Positions 26,909 through 35,833 of a stretch of DNA of 64,000 nucleotides are shown here, piece by piece. The position numbers and the translations under genes were made by a program. Below the pieces are notes generated by a model that saw only the letters and a list, made by a program, of their open reading frames with translations, made no database searches and was not told the origin of the DNA. Where the stretch lies: the NCBI RefSeq assembly GCF_033100395.1, contig NZ_JAWLVJ010000005.1, forward strand, positions 141,157 to 205,156. Reading direction: 5' to 3'. This DNA comes from Terasakiella sp033100395 (GTDB lineage Bacteria; Pseudomonadota; Alphaproteobacteria; Rhodospirillales; Terasakiellaceae). Every line of letters starts with the position of its first letter. Positions within the stretch are counted from its first letter, which is position 1.

Positions 26909-27304
26909 TTACAGTCCTTCCTGTGCGCGGAGCAATTGTTTCTGTACTTCGTCGGCCAACCCAATACCGCCTGATTTTGAAAGCGATTTACCGTATTCAG
27001 TCACAAGCATGGATTGCCACATTTTTTCAGCATGACCGCCGCTGAACGGTTCTTCGGCTTCGATGCCTTCAAACATGGGCTGCAGCATCTGGCTTAAGAA
27101 CTGGGCTTCAAACTCTTCAGCTGTTTCGCGGATTTTGCGTTTCTGCATGGCTTCGGTAAATGACGGGTCTGTCATTTGTTTGGCCGTCAGGGCAGCAAAA
27201 TTGTTCTGGCCGTTCTGGTTTTGACTAGCAGACAGTTTTGTCTGTGACTGGGCCTGTTGATAGAGCATCTGGCCCTGGCTCATGATACTAAGGTCGCTCA
27301 TCAC
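26909..27304 (-). CDS. flgJ: FlgJ-like rod-binding protein (no muramidase domain)
   Basis: 131 residues. The rod-binding domain is clear: KIRETAEEFEAQFLSQMLQPMFEG, then SGGHAEKMWQSMLVTEYGKSLSKSGGIGLAD. The peptidoglycan hydrolase half of enteric FlgJ is absent, as in most alphaproteobacteria, so a separate lytic enzyme must open the wall for the rod. The start overlaps flgI by 4 bases (ATGA), showing tight coupling. The next gene starts 2 bases after its stop. Confidence 0.9.
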   Translation of the reverse strand: MMSDLSIMSQGQMLYQQAQSQTKLSASQNQNGQNNFAALTAKQMTDPSFTEAMQKRKIRETAEEFEAQFLSQMLQPMFEGIEAEEPFSGGHAEKMWQSMLVTEYGKSLSKSGGIGLADEVQKQLLRAQEGL

Positions 27305-28479
27305 ATCACCTCGATTTTTGCTTGAAGGGCACCGGCGGATTTAATCGCCTGCAAGATGGTGATCAGATCACGTGGGCCAATACCCAGTGCGTTCAGACCG
27401 TTGACCAGTTCCTGCAGGGAAACACCGTCATCCAGAACGGTCAGTTTGTTATCGCCACCTTCATCAATGTCGGCAGTGGTGCGATCCACAGTTTCAGTTG
27501 TACCTGCTTCGGCAAAGGGGCCGGGCTGGGAAACCTGTTTGGCTTCGGTGATGCGGATGGTCAGGTTGCCTTGTGCAATCGCAACTGTGCTGATGCGGAC
27601 ATCTTCACCCATCACGATGGTGCCTGTGGTTTCATCAATCACCACACGGGCCATTTGATCCGGTTCGACACGTAATTGTTCAATATCTGTCAGCAGATTG
27701 ACCACATTGCCTTCATAGCTGTCCGGGATGTCCAGCTGGACAGTACCAGGATCAGTCGGGCGTGAGGCGTTGGTGCCAAGGAAAGCGTTGATGGCTTGTG
27801 AAATGCGGCGTGCTGTTGTGAAATCCGGGTTACGCAGAGATACTTTAACATCATCCATTTCTGCCATTTCAAAGGCGAGTTCACGTTCGATGATTGCGCC
27901 GTTTGCGATACGACCAGATGTGGGAACACCTTTGGTTACAGTCTCGGCATTCCCGGCAGCAGTAAAACCACCGACAGCCAGTTGGCCCTGGGCAACGGCA
28001 TAAACTTCACCGTCCGCACCGATCAGCGGGGTGACAAGCAGTGTACCGCCAAGGAGGCTATCTGCATCACCCAATGCGCTGACAGTGACATCAATGCGTG
28101 AGCCTTGACGTGCAAATGGTTTCAAGGCAGCTGTTACCATCACTGCGGCAACGTTATCACTGTCCAGTCCATCTTCGGTTGGTTTCACACCCAGACGTTC
28201 CAGCATGGACAGCAAGCTTTGTTTGGTGAAGTGACCATCTGCAAGCCCGTCGCCTGTGCCGTTTAGGCCGACAACGAGGCCGTAGCCGACAAGCATGTTG
28301 TCGCGCACACCTTCAAAGGTCACGATATCTTTGATACGAGAAGAAGCATTTGCTTCTGTAGCACTTAACAAAAGACCAAAGGCGATCAGGAGGCCAAGGC
28401 CTGCCTTGATGCTGATGTCTTTCGCGCTCTTAAGCGCCTCGTTGGTTCTCTTTATGACGGCAGTCATTTGTTTTCTCAT
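27301..28479 (-). CDS. flgI: Flagellar P-ring protein FlgI
   Basis: 392 residues. A long N-terminal signal region ends near SATEANASSRIKD, so cleavage after ANA is probable. The mature part begins with DIVTFEGVRDNMLVGYGLVVGLNGTGDG, diagnostic of FlgI, and ends with LVNGLNALGIGPRDLITILQAIKSAGALQA. It forms the periplasmic P ring around the rod. There are two ATG choices, at 28479 and 28467, neither with a strong Shine-Dalgarno. A sigma-54 promoter lies 61 bases upstream. First gene of the flgI-flgJ-flgN-flgK-flgL run. Confidence 0.95.
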   Translation of the reverse strand: MRKQMTAVIKRTNEALKSAKDISIKAGLGLLIAFGLLLSATEANASSRIKDIVTFEGVRDNMLVGYGLVVGLNGTGDGLADGHFTKQSLLSMLERLGVKPTEDGLDSDNVAAVMVTAALKPFARQGSRIDVTVSALGDADSLLGGTLLVTPLIGADGEVYAVAQGQLAVGGFTAAGNAETVTKGVPTSGRIANGAIIERELAFEMAEMDDVKVSLRNPDFTTARRISQAINAFLGTNASRPTDPGTVQLDIPDSYEGNVVNLLTDIEQLRVEPDQMARVVIDETTGTIVMGEDVRISTVAIAQGNLTIRITEAKQVSQPGPFAEAGTTETVDRTTADIDEGGDNKLTVLDDGVSLQELVNGLNALGIGPRDLITILQAIKSAGALQAKIEVM

Positions 28480-28539
28480 CTGTTAGCCGTTTAAAAATAG
28501 GTGGCTTTCTTTGAAGCCGATATTTGTTAGTAGTTATTA

Positions 28540-28555
28540 AGCAAGGACAATGCCA
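28540..28555 (-). promoter_or_regulatory. Sigma-54 promoter before flgI
   Basis: Minus strand: TGGCAT, 5 bases, TTGCT. The GG and GC doublets are 10 bases apart, exactly as needed for RpoN. It lies 61 bases before the flgI ATG and should drive the flgI-flgL operon with a FlbD/FlrC-like activator. Confidence 0.85.
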
Positions 28556-28667
28556 AAAAATGAAATTAATAAAAGCGTTTAAATACAAAGGTTTAAATAA
28601 TATGAGCGAAGCGGATTTGAACCGCCGTCCGGTCTTTCTTGCCTCTGCGGCAAAATGTGCCGGGCAA

Positions 28668-28702
28668 GAAAAAAGGGATGCCATATAGATGGTATCCCTT
28701 TC
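28668..28702 (-). terminator. Rho-independent terminator after flgE
   Basis: On the minus strand a 12-bp stem (one G-U pair) with a 4-base loop is followed by six T residues, about 35 bases after the flgE stop. Left and right arms are at 28689-28700 and 28673-28684. Confidence 0.88.
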
Positions 28703-28735
28703 CTCTAAATACAGTGTTAACTTGACCTGGAATTT

Positions 28736-30385
28736 TTAGGCTTTGAGATCGCGTGCGACCTCCGTCATTTCATCCACGGTCTTGATGACGGTGGAGGCGG
28801 TGTTGTAGGCATTCTGGGTGACGATCATCTTGGTGAATTCATCTTCCAGATTAACGTTGGAAATTTCACGCGCATTGGCAACAAAGACGCCTGCGCCTTG
28901 TCCGCTGGCTGTTCGAACGACCATTTCGCCAGCATTCGGATCGTATTTATAGACATTACCGTTGACGGGATCCAAGGCATCTGGATTGGTAAAGGTTGCC
29001 AGCGGAAGCTTGTAGATCGGACGCTGTGTCGCATCAGAAAAGCGTCCGATCATTTCTCCATCCTGATTGAAGGAAAAACTGGTGAGACGGGCGTCTGATC
29101 GACCATTATAGTCGTAACTGACTTCGGCAATTTGACCAGACGCATAGTTGGTGATTTTGGAAATATCCAATGCGAATGATGGGCCACCTGTATCGGCAAT
29201 ATTTACGGATAGGGGGGATGCGAGGGTCCCGTCACCGTTAAAGGTCAGTTGCAGGCGGTTTGGTGTTGTATCTGAATCAATAGCTATCGCCGTGCCATTT
29301 GAATCGAATACTTCCATTGTCCAATTGTTGTCAATTTGTTGAGATTTTACCCCGTCAATGGTTGTGCCGGTAACGGTGATACCTGTACCCGCAACTTGGG
29401 TTATGGATGACGTATCAAGTGTGAATGTTGCTCCGTCAGTGGCGGTTGTGGCAACCGTCAGAGATGTTGGTGATACGATTGCCCCGGTTGCTGGGTCAAA
29501 GGTGACGGTCTCTGAATTTAACTGGGTGGAACCTTCCAAAACGCGCAGCGTCCATGTATTCGTCGCCGTCGCGACGGGTGTTTTTGTCCATTCCAGCGTG
29601 ACATCCTGCTCAAAGCCTTGTGTGTTGTACAGAGTTATGTCTTGAGTGTACATGGCATTGTCAGCCGCACCTGAATCGACATTCCAGTTCGGCGTAACGG
29701 TGTTGGTTTGGTTTCCCAGAATATAATTGGTGAACTTCAATTGATAACTCTGGAGATCGCCATTGGAATCATAGGCTTTGATAAACGTAGATTCATTGTA
29801 GTTAGGCGCAGAATCAGAAGGCAGGTTGATGCCAAGCTCAGCCGTTGTCGTAGCCTCACCATTTGTGGTGAATGCTTCAGGGTCAATCCGCAAGGATTGC
29901 AGGCTGCCAGCATCGGTCGGAAAAGTTTCGCCATCGGCATTTACAGGCCAGCCCTGAACGTAATAGCCGTTTTTGTCCACCAGATAGCCTTCACGAGATG
30001 TGACGGTATTTCCACCGACTGTGATCGTGATTTCGTCACCCAATGCCTGTTCCATCATCCCGTCACGGCCATAATAGCTTGTGCCGCTGCCGTCAATTTC
30101 GGAATTTAACATGAAAAAACCAGACCCATTGATGGCAACATCATAGTTGCTGTCACTTGCAAGGATACCACCTTGTTGACTGATTAAGGAGCGCGAAACC
30201 GCCCTTACCCCGCCAATATCACGGTTGTGATCATAGGTCTGGGCAAGCATCGTCGAGAAATTCGTCTCTGTTCGCTTGTAACCGCCGGTGTTCAGGTTGG
30301 CCACGTTCAAACCGATGACTTCAAGCTTTTTGCTCTGTGCCATCATGGCCCCGACGGCAGGTGCGAATTGTCCTAGTAAACTCAT
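28736..30385 (-). CDS. flgE: Flagellar hook protein FlgE
   Basis: 549 residues. The N-terminal rod/hook signature is MMAQSKKLEVIGLNVANLNTGGYKR, the mid-N-terminal DVAINGSGFFMLNSE motif is present, and the C-terminus has EDEFTKMIVTQNAYNTASTVIKTVDEMTE. The middle (about 200-420) is a Thr/Ala-rich hook domain, longer than in Salmonella. It polymerises to form the hook after export. It is monocistronic, with its own sigma-54 promoter and terminator. ATG follows a GAGG ribosome site. The first residues differ slightly from enteric FlgE, but the family is clear. Confidence 0.93.
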   Translation of the reverse strand: MSLLGQFAPAVGAMMAQSKKLEVIGLNVANLNTGGYKRTETNFSTMLAQTYDHNRDIGGVRAVSRSLISQQGGILASDSNYDVAINGSGFFMLNSEIDGSGTSYYGRDGMMEQALGDEITITVGGNTVTSREGYLVDKNGYYVQGWPVNADGETFPTDAGSLQSLRIDPEAFTTNGEATTTAELGINLPSDSAPNYNESTFIKAYDSNGDLQSYQLKFTNYILGNQTNTVTPNWNVDSGAADNAMYTQDITLYNTQGFEQDVTLEWTKTPVATATNTWTLRVLEGSTQLNSETVTFDPATGAIVSPTSLTVATTATDGATFTLDTSSITQVAGTGITVTGTTIDGVKSQQIDNNWTMEVFDSNGTAIAIDSDTTPNRLQLTFNGDGTLASPLSVNIADTGGPSFALDISKITNYASGQIAEVSYDYNGRSDARLTSFSFNQDGEMIGRFSDATQRPIYKLPLATFTNPDALDPVNGNVYKYDPNAGEMVVRTASGQGAGVFVANAREISNVNLEDEFTKMIVTQNAYNTASTVIKTVDEMTEVARDLKA

Positions 30386-30442
30386 CGCATTACCTCGTTG
30401 GTTAAAGTTAACACTGTGGGTACAATGACCCGCAATTATTTA

Positions 30443-30458
30443 AGCAACGTTTGTGCCA
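30443..30458 (-). promoter_or_regulatory. Sigma-54 promoter before flgE
   Basis: Minus strand: TGGCAC, 5 bases, TTGCT, a near-perfect RpoN consensus with the GG and GC doublets 10 bases apart. It lies 58 bases before the flgE ATG. Confidence 0.92.
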
Positions 30459-30548
30459 CATTTTAAGTTATTGAAATTAATGGGTTTTGATTGTTGTGTG
30501 GTGGGTTGGGGACTGGGTAAAACTGGAGTTGTGGAAAAAAATACCGAG

Positions 30549-31754
30549 TTATTTTTGCAGGGTCGCAAGGAAATTTACAATCGGAGTACTGATTGACCTG
30601 AATGTATGAGTGTTTTCATATGTTGTTGTTGTTTCTTCAATCATGTTTTGCGCGTCATCTGGTGTTTCAAGCAGATGGTTTATGTGTTTAATGATTTTAC
30701 TGTCGTCAAGGTCAAGCATATGCACATTGGGGGAATAGTGAACGTTCATCACGCTATTAAACTGTGAAGCTACCAAGCTTTTATTGGCCATTGCGTAATA
30801 GGGCCGGAAAATTACAGCTTCATCCATAATGTTGTCTGACAGAGAAATCTTGCTGTCTTTCATGACCTCAATGGATTGCTGATAGTTGATTGGTTCATGA
30901 AAGGTGGCGTGGGGGTTTAGTTTGCGAAATCTATCGCTGAAGGTACCGTAATAGTGGATGTCTTTGATACGCAACTTGCTGAACAGTTGCATACGGCGTT
31001 TGGTTCGAACACGATGATCTATTGATTTGATGAAGGCAGCTCCCCAATCTGTATCAAGCTGAAAGGGAAGCTCAATAGATTGGAGGAAATTTTTGCCAGC
31101 TTTGTAGAGGTCTGACTTGTGAAAAAGTAGATTTTCTTCCAGTTGTTGAATGCCTTTAATGAAGTGATTGTCAGTGATGCCGATCGTTTGTGCAAATTCT
31201 TTGGTGCTGAGGAGGTCGTCCACACGCCCTATAAAGCTGGCATTCTGGCTTCTGTCCTTAAAGGCAGGCGCACGATGATCAACATTGGACCCACCATGGG
31301 GGAACAGGATAATGTTGGCGGGTGCGACACCATAGTCAAGCAAGATTTCTTTGTGACTTTCTGCCATGACGGCATGATAAAAATTTTTATAATTTTGAAA
31401 ATTTTTGATGACATATGGCAAAACACTGGCCGGATGATCCAAATAGATGCCGATAACAGGGCATTCCACGACATCAAGGAATTGAGTGTCTCCGGCTGTC
31501 ATATAAGGCATAAAGTTAAAAGTAATAATGCTTTTTGGAGATTTTTGTTTTTGGCTGGCATATGAGATTAAATCATTGCCAATCTTAGTGAAAGGGGCTG
31601 CTGCGATGGCTTTTTCGTTGTGGTGCTGCAGACCTTCGCATATATCTTCGGCTACAATTTGCCAATATGTTCTGTTATCATTTTGAACATTGTCATTTCC
31701 ATATTTGGCCATTTGGGTCATGAAAAAGTTTAATTTGTTAAAGTCAATTTCCAT
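30549..31754 (-). CDS. Putative CgeB-like glycosyltransferase
   Basis: 401 residues from the ATG at 31754; an upstream TTG at 31817 seems unlikely. The order of elements fits a glycosyltransferase of the CgeB/GT1 group: a Rossmann-like first half (IITFNFMPYMTAG; VIGIYLDHPAS), then FPHGGS, DIHYYGTFSDRFRKLNP and a late region with SDNIMDEAVIFRPYYAMANKSLVASQ. These resemble the other CgeB-like gene at 2479-4059. It is placed between flgE and fliX, so it may modify hook, flagellin or a surface glycan. Donor and acceptor unknown; family confidence moderate. Confidence 0.55.
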   Translation of the reverse strand: MEIDFNKLNFFMTQMAKYGNDNVQNDNRTYWQIVAEDICEGLQHHNEKAIAAAPFTKIGNDLISYASQKQKSPKSIITFNFMPYMTAGDTQFLDVVECPVIGIYLDHPASVLPYVIKNFQNYKNFYHAVMAESHKEILLDYGVAPANIILFPHGGSNVDHRAPAFKDRSQNASFIGRVDDLLSTKEFAQTIGITDNHFIKGIQQLEENLLFHKSDLYKAGKNFLQSIELPFQLDTDWGAAFIKSIDHRVRTKRRMQLFSKLRIKDIHYYGTFSDRFRKLNPHATFHEPINYQQSIEVMKDSKISLSDNIMDEAVIFRPYYAMANKSLVASQFNSVMNVHYSPNVHMLDLDDSKIIKHINHLLETPDDAQNMIEETTTTYENTHTFRSISTPIVNFLATLQK

Positions 31755-31851
31755 ATTAAAATACTTTAGCCTGTACCTGTTGATTTTATATTGTACAGTT
31801 GGTGCAGCACTGAACAAGCGTGTTCATGCATAATAAAGTACTGGAGGAAAA

Positions 31852-32283
31852 ATGAAAATATCAAACGTCGGGCCGACTAAACAGCTTTCGTCCAGTGCAA
31901 AAAAGTCAAAAGCACAGGGAAGCGGTAACTTCGCTTCGCATCTGGGGAAATCTTCCGGGTCAGAAGGCCATACGGAAATAATGGAAACGCCGCCTGTGGC
32001 TTCCATGGATTCTATCCTGGCACTTCAGGAAGTTGGTGATAGCACCGAAGAAGAACATCGCCGCGCCCTTTATCAGCGCGGGGAAGATATTCTGGATCGC
32101 TTGAGCGAGATCCAACGTGAGATTTTAAGTGGGGCCATTTCGGTTGAACGCTTGCAAAATCTTGCTCACCTGTTGCGCAGCCGTCGTCAGACGGTGGATG
32201 ACCCGCGTCTGGCCCAGATTATTGACGAGATTGAACTGCGCGCGGAGGTGGAAATTGCAAAATGGGGACGTTCCCAGAAATAG
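31852..32283 (+). CDS. fliX: Flagellar assembly regulator FliX
   Basis: 143 residues, the usual FliX length. After an unstructured Ser/Lys-rich N-terminus, the C-terminal half has EEEHRRALYQRGEDILDRLSEIQREILSG and SVERLQNLAHLLRSRRQTVDDPRLAQII, typical of FliX. In Caulobacter it links early basal-body assembly to activation of FlbD and sigma-54-dependent genes; the sigma-54 promoters here fit. The ATG at 31852 follows GGAGG. It reads away from the glycosyltransferase gene. It lies 146 bases before dksA. Confidence 0.85.
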   Translation: MKISNVGPTKQLSSSAKKSKAQGSGNFASHLGKSSGSEGHTEIMETPPVASMDSILALQEVGDSTEEEHRRALYQRGEDILDRLSEIQREILSGAISVERLQNLAHLLRSRRQTVDDPRLAQIIDEIELRAEVEIAKWGRSQK

Positions 32284-32429
32284 AAATCAGGTATGATTTT
32301 TCATACTTCTATTAATTCTGGGCAATAAACTTGCCCAAAACTGTCGAAAACCTCTTGCGAATATAGACGACACTCCTTATATTGCGGCGCAATTTAAAAG
32401 GGCTGGCCTTGCGTAAAGGAATAGTGGGG

Positions 32430-32846
32430 ATGAACGTCACATTGGCGCATGATTACAAACCTTCCGATAGCGAAGAGTTTATGAACGATCAGATGCAGGA
32501 ATATTTCCGCCAGAAATTGTTGGCTTGGAAAGATGAACTGATCCGTGAATCAAACGAAACACTTGAACACCTGCAACACGAAAATAACCAGGCACCGGAC
32601 TTGGCAGACCGCGCATCTATGGAAACAGATCGTGCGCTTGAACTGCGTACCCGTGATCGCGCCCGCAAGCTGATCAACAAGATCGACGCGGCGCTGGAAC
32701 GTATTGATGAAGGGACATACGGTTACTGCGAAGAAACGGAAGAACCAATCGGCATCCGTCGTCTGGAAGCCCGTCCAATTGCGACGCTGAGTATCGAAGC
32801 TCAGGAACGTCACGAACGTCTGGAAAAAACCCACCGTGATGACTAA
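32430..32846 (+). CDS. dksA: RNA-polymerase-binding protein DksA, single-Cys type
   Basis: 138 residues from the ATG at 32430 (AAAGGA ribosome site); the longer frame from TTG 32382 is less likely. Coiled-coil region with ASMETDRALELRTRDRARKLINKI, then GTYGYCEETEEPIGIRRLEARPIATLSIEAQERHE. Only one Cys remains of the four zinc ligands of enteric DksA, as is frequent in alphaproteobacteria. It binds RNA polymerase with ppGpp and adjusts promoters. It has its own terminator and is probably an independent gene between the flagellar and glycan genes. Confidence 0.92.
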   Translation: MNVTLAHDYKPSDSEEFMNDQMQEYFRQKLLAWKDELIRESNETLEHLQHENNQAPDLADRASMETDRALELRTRDRARKLINKIDAALERIDEGTYGYCEETEEPIGIRRLEARPIATLSIEAQERHERLEKTHRDD

Positions 32847-32890
32847 GCAAGGCTTGGGCGACGACTGATCGGGTTTAAACGGAATTTTAG

Positions 32891-32923
32891 AAAAGCGGTG
32901 ACTGAAAGGTTGCCGCTTTTTTT
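32891..32923 (+). terminator. Rho-independent terminator after dksA
   Basis: AGCGG with the following four bases pairs with a stretch ending CCGCT (9-bp stem, two G-U pairs), then a run of seven T. It lies about 45 bases after the dksA stop. Confidence 0.85.
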
Positions 32924-32976
32924 GTTCTGTGTATCTTTGTTTTAAAATTGGATCACGTTGAAGGAATTTTAAGCCC

Positions 32977-34116
32977 ATGGCGATTAAACCCTATGCAAGA
33001 CCGGATGTGCGCGAAAGCGATATTGATGCCCTGTGTGATGTGCTGCGCAGCCAGTTTCTGACGACAGGTCCCAAGGTGCCGGAACTGGAAGAACGGTTTT
33101 TGGCCTTGGTTCAGAGTCAAGAGGCCGTGGCTTGCAGTAATGGCACCACGGCGCTGCATCTTGCGTCGCTTGCGATTGGGTTGAAGCCAGGGGACAAAGT
33201 GATCGTTCCTGCCCTGACATTTCTGGCCACTGCAAATGCAGTGCGCATGTGTGGCGCAGATGTGGTTTTTTGTGATGTGGATCCAGAGACCGGGATCATG
33301 CGTCTGGATGATTTAAAGGGTGCGGAAAAAAGTGCCGGGGGTCCCATCAAGGCGGTCTTCCCGGTACATATCGGCGGACATTGCGCGGATATGAAAGCGA
33401 TCTCGGATTATGCCCGCAAAAAAAGCTGGTTGATCGTTGAAGATGCCTGTCACGCGCTGGGAGGGACCAATCATGGGCATCCGGTTGGTGCGTGTGGTTA
33501 TAGTGATCTGGCCTGCTTTTCCCTTCATGCGACCAAGAGCTTTACGGCCTGTGAGGGTGGGGTGGTGACCACTAATAATCCTGATTATGCAGAGCGGATG
33601 CGCACCCTTCGAAATCATGGGATGCAACGTGACCCACAGGCAGGCCCCTGGGCTTATGAGATGAATGAACTTGGCTATAACTATCGCCTGACTGATGTGC
33701 AGGCTGCCCTTGGCATTTGTCAGATTGATCGCATGAAAGAAGTTGAGATCAGGCGCGGTGAAATCGTTGCGCAATATCGTACGGCGCTGGACGGTGTTTC
33801 AGACTGCCTCACATCCGTTCCCCCTACAGGTAATGGTGATCCGCTTTTGCATCTGTTTCAGGTGCTGATTGAATATGACCAACTGGGAAAAAGCCGCGCT
33901 CAGGTCATGAAAGAACTCATGGATCGTGGTGTAGGGACGCAGGTGCATTATATTCCTGTTGCCAACCAGCCTTATTATGTCGGTCTTTATGGGAAGTCAG
34001 ATGTGAAAGGGGCGGACCGTTTTTATGAACGGGTTCTGGCCCTGCCCCTCTATTCCAGCCTGACAGATGAAGATGTCGCTGAAGTGATCCGTGCGGTTAA
34101 AGAAGTGGTTGCTTGA
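32977..34116 (+). CDS. pseC: DegT/DnrJ aminotransferase, probable PseC
   Basis: 379 residues. N-terminal YARPDVRESDIDALCDVLRSQFLTTGPKV, CSNGTTALHLA, and FSLHATKSFTACEGGVV, in which the Lys of HATK forms the PLP Schiff base, are as in PseC. It should aminate the 4-keto sugar from PseB to give UDP-4-amino-4,6-dideoxy-N-acetyl-altrosamine. Related DegT enzymes act on other NDP-sugars; PseC is favoured because pseB, pseI and the GNAT lie in the window. It overlaps the convergent SMP-30-like gene by 20 bases. It starts after the dksA terminator and so has separate expression. Confidence 0.85.
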   Translation: MAIKPYARPDVRESDIDALCDVLRSQFLTTGPKVPELEERFLALVQSQEAVACSNGTTALHLASLAIGLKPGDKVIVPALTFLATANAVRMCGADVVFCDVDPETGIMRLDDLKGAEKSAGGPIKAVFPVHIGGHCADMKAISDYARKKSWLIVEDACHALGGTNHGHPVGACGYSDLACFSLHATKSFTACEGGVVTTNNPDYAERMRTLRNHGMQRDPQAGPWAYEMNELGYNYRLTDVQAALGICQIDRMKEVEIRRGEIVAQYRTALDGVSDCLTSVPPTGNGDPLLHLFQVLIEYDQLGKSRAQVMKELMDRGVGTQVHYIPVANQPYYVGLYGKSDVKGADRFYERVLALPLYSSLTDEDVAEVIRAVKEVVA

Positions 34117-34972
34117 TTTTTAAGGCTTCCACTTTGTTATCCATCATATAGGGCATGTAGAGCGTATCGCCATGGTTTGCGATATCGGCCAGGCCCGGCT
34201 TGAAGGTTGCGATCTTTTTAAAGGGCTGGCCTGGCGTGACGACAAACAGGTCGCCCGTGATCCAGTCGTTGATCAGGAATTGATCGCCCATTGCAACCAC
34301 CCCATCCAGATTGCCCATATGTTCGGCGCCTTTCACAAGGGTGATTTCTTTGCTGGTGAGATTGACTTTGTAAAGGGAGCCGGGTGTCTTGGTGGAAAAG
34401 TCATCCTGCATGTCGGTGCCCCAAGTCGCAATATAAAGGTCGTTGCCCTTGACCAGCAGGCCGTTGGGGTGCTGGATTTGATCGGATGCAAGCCAAAGCG
34501 ACAGGCCTTTTTCTGTGACTTCATAGATGCCATGACCAACCATATCGCTGATGAACACGCGTCCGTTATCTGTCGCGCTTAGGTCATTGAGGAATTTAGC
34601 GTTCGGTTCTTTGTGGGTTTTCACAATTTCACCGGTGGCAATTTCGATGACATGAATTTTATCAATGTCACTGACATAGAGCTTGTCTTTGGCAATCGCC
34701 ATTCCTTTGGGCGCGTCCATACCTGTGGCCCATTTCTGCATCACAATTTTGCCGTCTGCTGAAAGTTTGGAGATGTAGCCCTTGGCATTCTTTTCAGCAG
34801 GGCTTCCCGCGATATTGCTGACGAACAGGTGATTACTGCCTTTATGAAAAATGACTGATTCAGGTTGTTCGAAACCTTGTTCGCTCCAGATCTCATTATC
34901 GGCGGCTACCGGGTTTGCAAAAAACAGAAAACCAGCCAGCAGGGAAAGTTTGAGGGGGGATTTGTTAAGCAT
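34097..34972 (-). CDS. Periplasmic SMP-30/gluconolactonase-like beta-propeller protein
   Basis: 291 residues from ATG 34972, where AGGAGA gives a good ribosome site; the longer frame to 35083 has no such site. Signal peptide: LKLSLLAGFLFFANPVAADN, probably cut after VAA. The rest is a six-bladed SMP-30-like propeller with repeated units (GYISKLSADGKIV; KLYVSDIDKIHVIE; GSLYKVNLTSKEIT). Such proteins are lactonases or simply ligand-binding propellers; no metal-site assignment is made. It reads toward pseC, and its start is divergent from the XRE regulator. Confidence 0.7.
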   Translation of the reverse strand: MLNKSPLKLSLLAGFLFFANPVAADNEIWSEQGFEQPESVIFHKGSNHLFVSNIAGSPAEKNAKGYISKLSADGKIVMQKWATGMDAPKGMAIAKDKLYVSDIDKIHVIEIATGEIVKTHKEPNAKFLNDLSATDNGRVFISDMVGHGIYEVTEKGLSLWLASDQIQHPNGLLVKGNDLYIATWGTDMQDDFSTKTPGSLYKVNLTSKEITLVKGAEHMGNLDGVVAMGDQFLINDWITGDLFVVTPGQPFKKIATFKPGLADIANHGDTLYMPYMMDNKVEALKIKQPLL

Positions 34973-35077
34973 GTTTGTCTCCTTTAAAACTGAAAGAAGA
35001 ATATTTATTTGATGCTTGAATTCATCTATAAATAAAAGAGTATTGTTTTTTGATACGTAATTGCCGAGGAAAGTATT

Positions 35078-35833
35078 ATGCACCCGTCATCCAGGGGTAT
35101 TGTCTTTGATAAAGTCCGCAAAGCCATGAAAGCGCGAGGGGTAAAATATAAGGATTTGGCCGCAGCCCTTGAGGTATCGGAGCCGACCATTAAACGGCTG
35201 TTTCAGGATAAGGATTGCAAGCTCAGTCGCCTGATCGAGATTTGCCATTTCCTGAAACTTTCCATTGATGATATTCTATCAACAGAAATGCGGCCTGAAC
35301 CACGTGCGGAATTTTTACCTGCTGCGGTGGAACGTCAACTGGCGGAAAATGATTCGCTCTTTGCCGTCTTGATCCTGTTGATGGATCGCTATTCACTGGA
35401 AGAAATTGCCCGTCAGTATGGGGTCAGCGAAGCCTCGATCTTTCGATATGCCCGCGATTTGGAAAGGCTGAATTTAGTCGAGATACTGGAAAACAATCAT
35501 GTGCGTCTGTTGATGCATCTGCCGTTAAAATGGTTGCCCAATGGTCCCTTGATTGAACAGATCAAAAAGACCAATCAGGCGTATCTTGGCTGGGTCATGA
35601 GCCGCACGGACCAGGACGATGCCTGCTTCCTTTCACTTGCCCGTCAGATGTTGCCGGAAACTGCGCAGGTTCTGCAAAAAGAGTTACAGCAACTCCATGA
35701 AAAATTTATTGAGCTGGCACGACAGGATCGATTGCTGCACGCAGAACATGAACTGACCAGCCATAAATGGACAGCGGCCATGTCACGCGTAAATTTTGGG
35801 GAGATTTTGAAGGTGGAAGAATATCGCCGCTAG
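35078..35833 (+). CDS. XRE-family transcriptional regulator with C-terminal domain
   Basis: 251 residues. The helix-turn-helix is at residues about 10-62: KVRKAMKARGVKYKDLAAALEVSEPTIKRLFQDKDCKLSRLIEICHF in its usual layout (the quoted span is split here only for orientation: DLAAALEVS is helix 2 and EPTIKRLF helix 3). Residues 85-165 contain a second helix-turn-helix-like stretch (SLEEIARQYGVSEASIFRYARD), and the rest is helical. GAGGA precedes the ATG. It is divergent from the SMP-30-like gene (105-base gap), which may be its target. Ligand unknown. Confidence 0.8.
   Translation: MHPSSRGIVFDKVRKAMKARGVKYKDLAAALEVSEPTIKRLFQDKDCKLSRLIEICHFLKLSIDDILSTEMRPEPRAEFLPAAVERQLAENDSLFAVLILLMDRYSLEEIARQYGVSEASIFRYARDLERLNLVEILENNHVRLLMHLPLKWLPNGPLIEQIKKTNQAYLGWVMSRTDQDDACFLSLARQMLPETAQVLQKELQQLHEKFIELARQDRLLHAEHELTSHKWTAAMSRVNFGEILKVEEYRR

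Noticed and set aside
26909..27304. FlgJ muramidase domain
   Set aside because: The protein ends after the rod-binding domain; no catalytic Glu-containing hydrolase half and no following frame encodes it.
28602..28688. Small ORF (28 codons) and T-arm-like tRNA motif (GCGG-TTCAAAT-CCGC on the minus strand) after flgE
   Set aside because: The ORF has no ribosome site, runs into the flgE terminator, and uses rare codons. The T-arm-like hairpin lacks a matching acceptor stem or anticodon arm, so no tRNA is called. A remnant attachment site is possible but unsupported.
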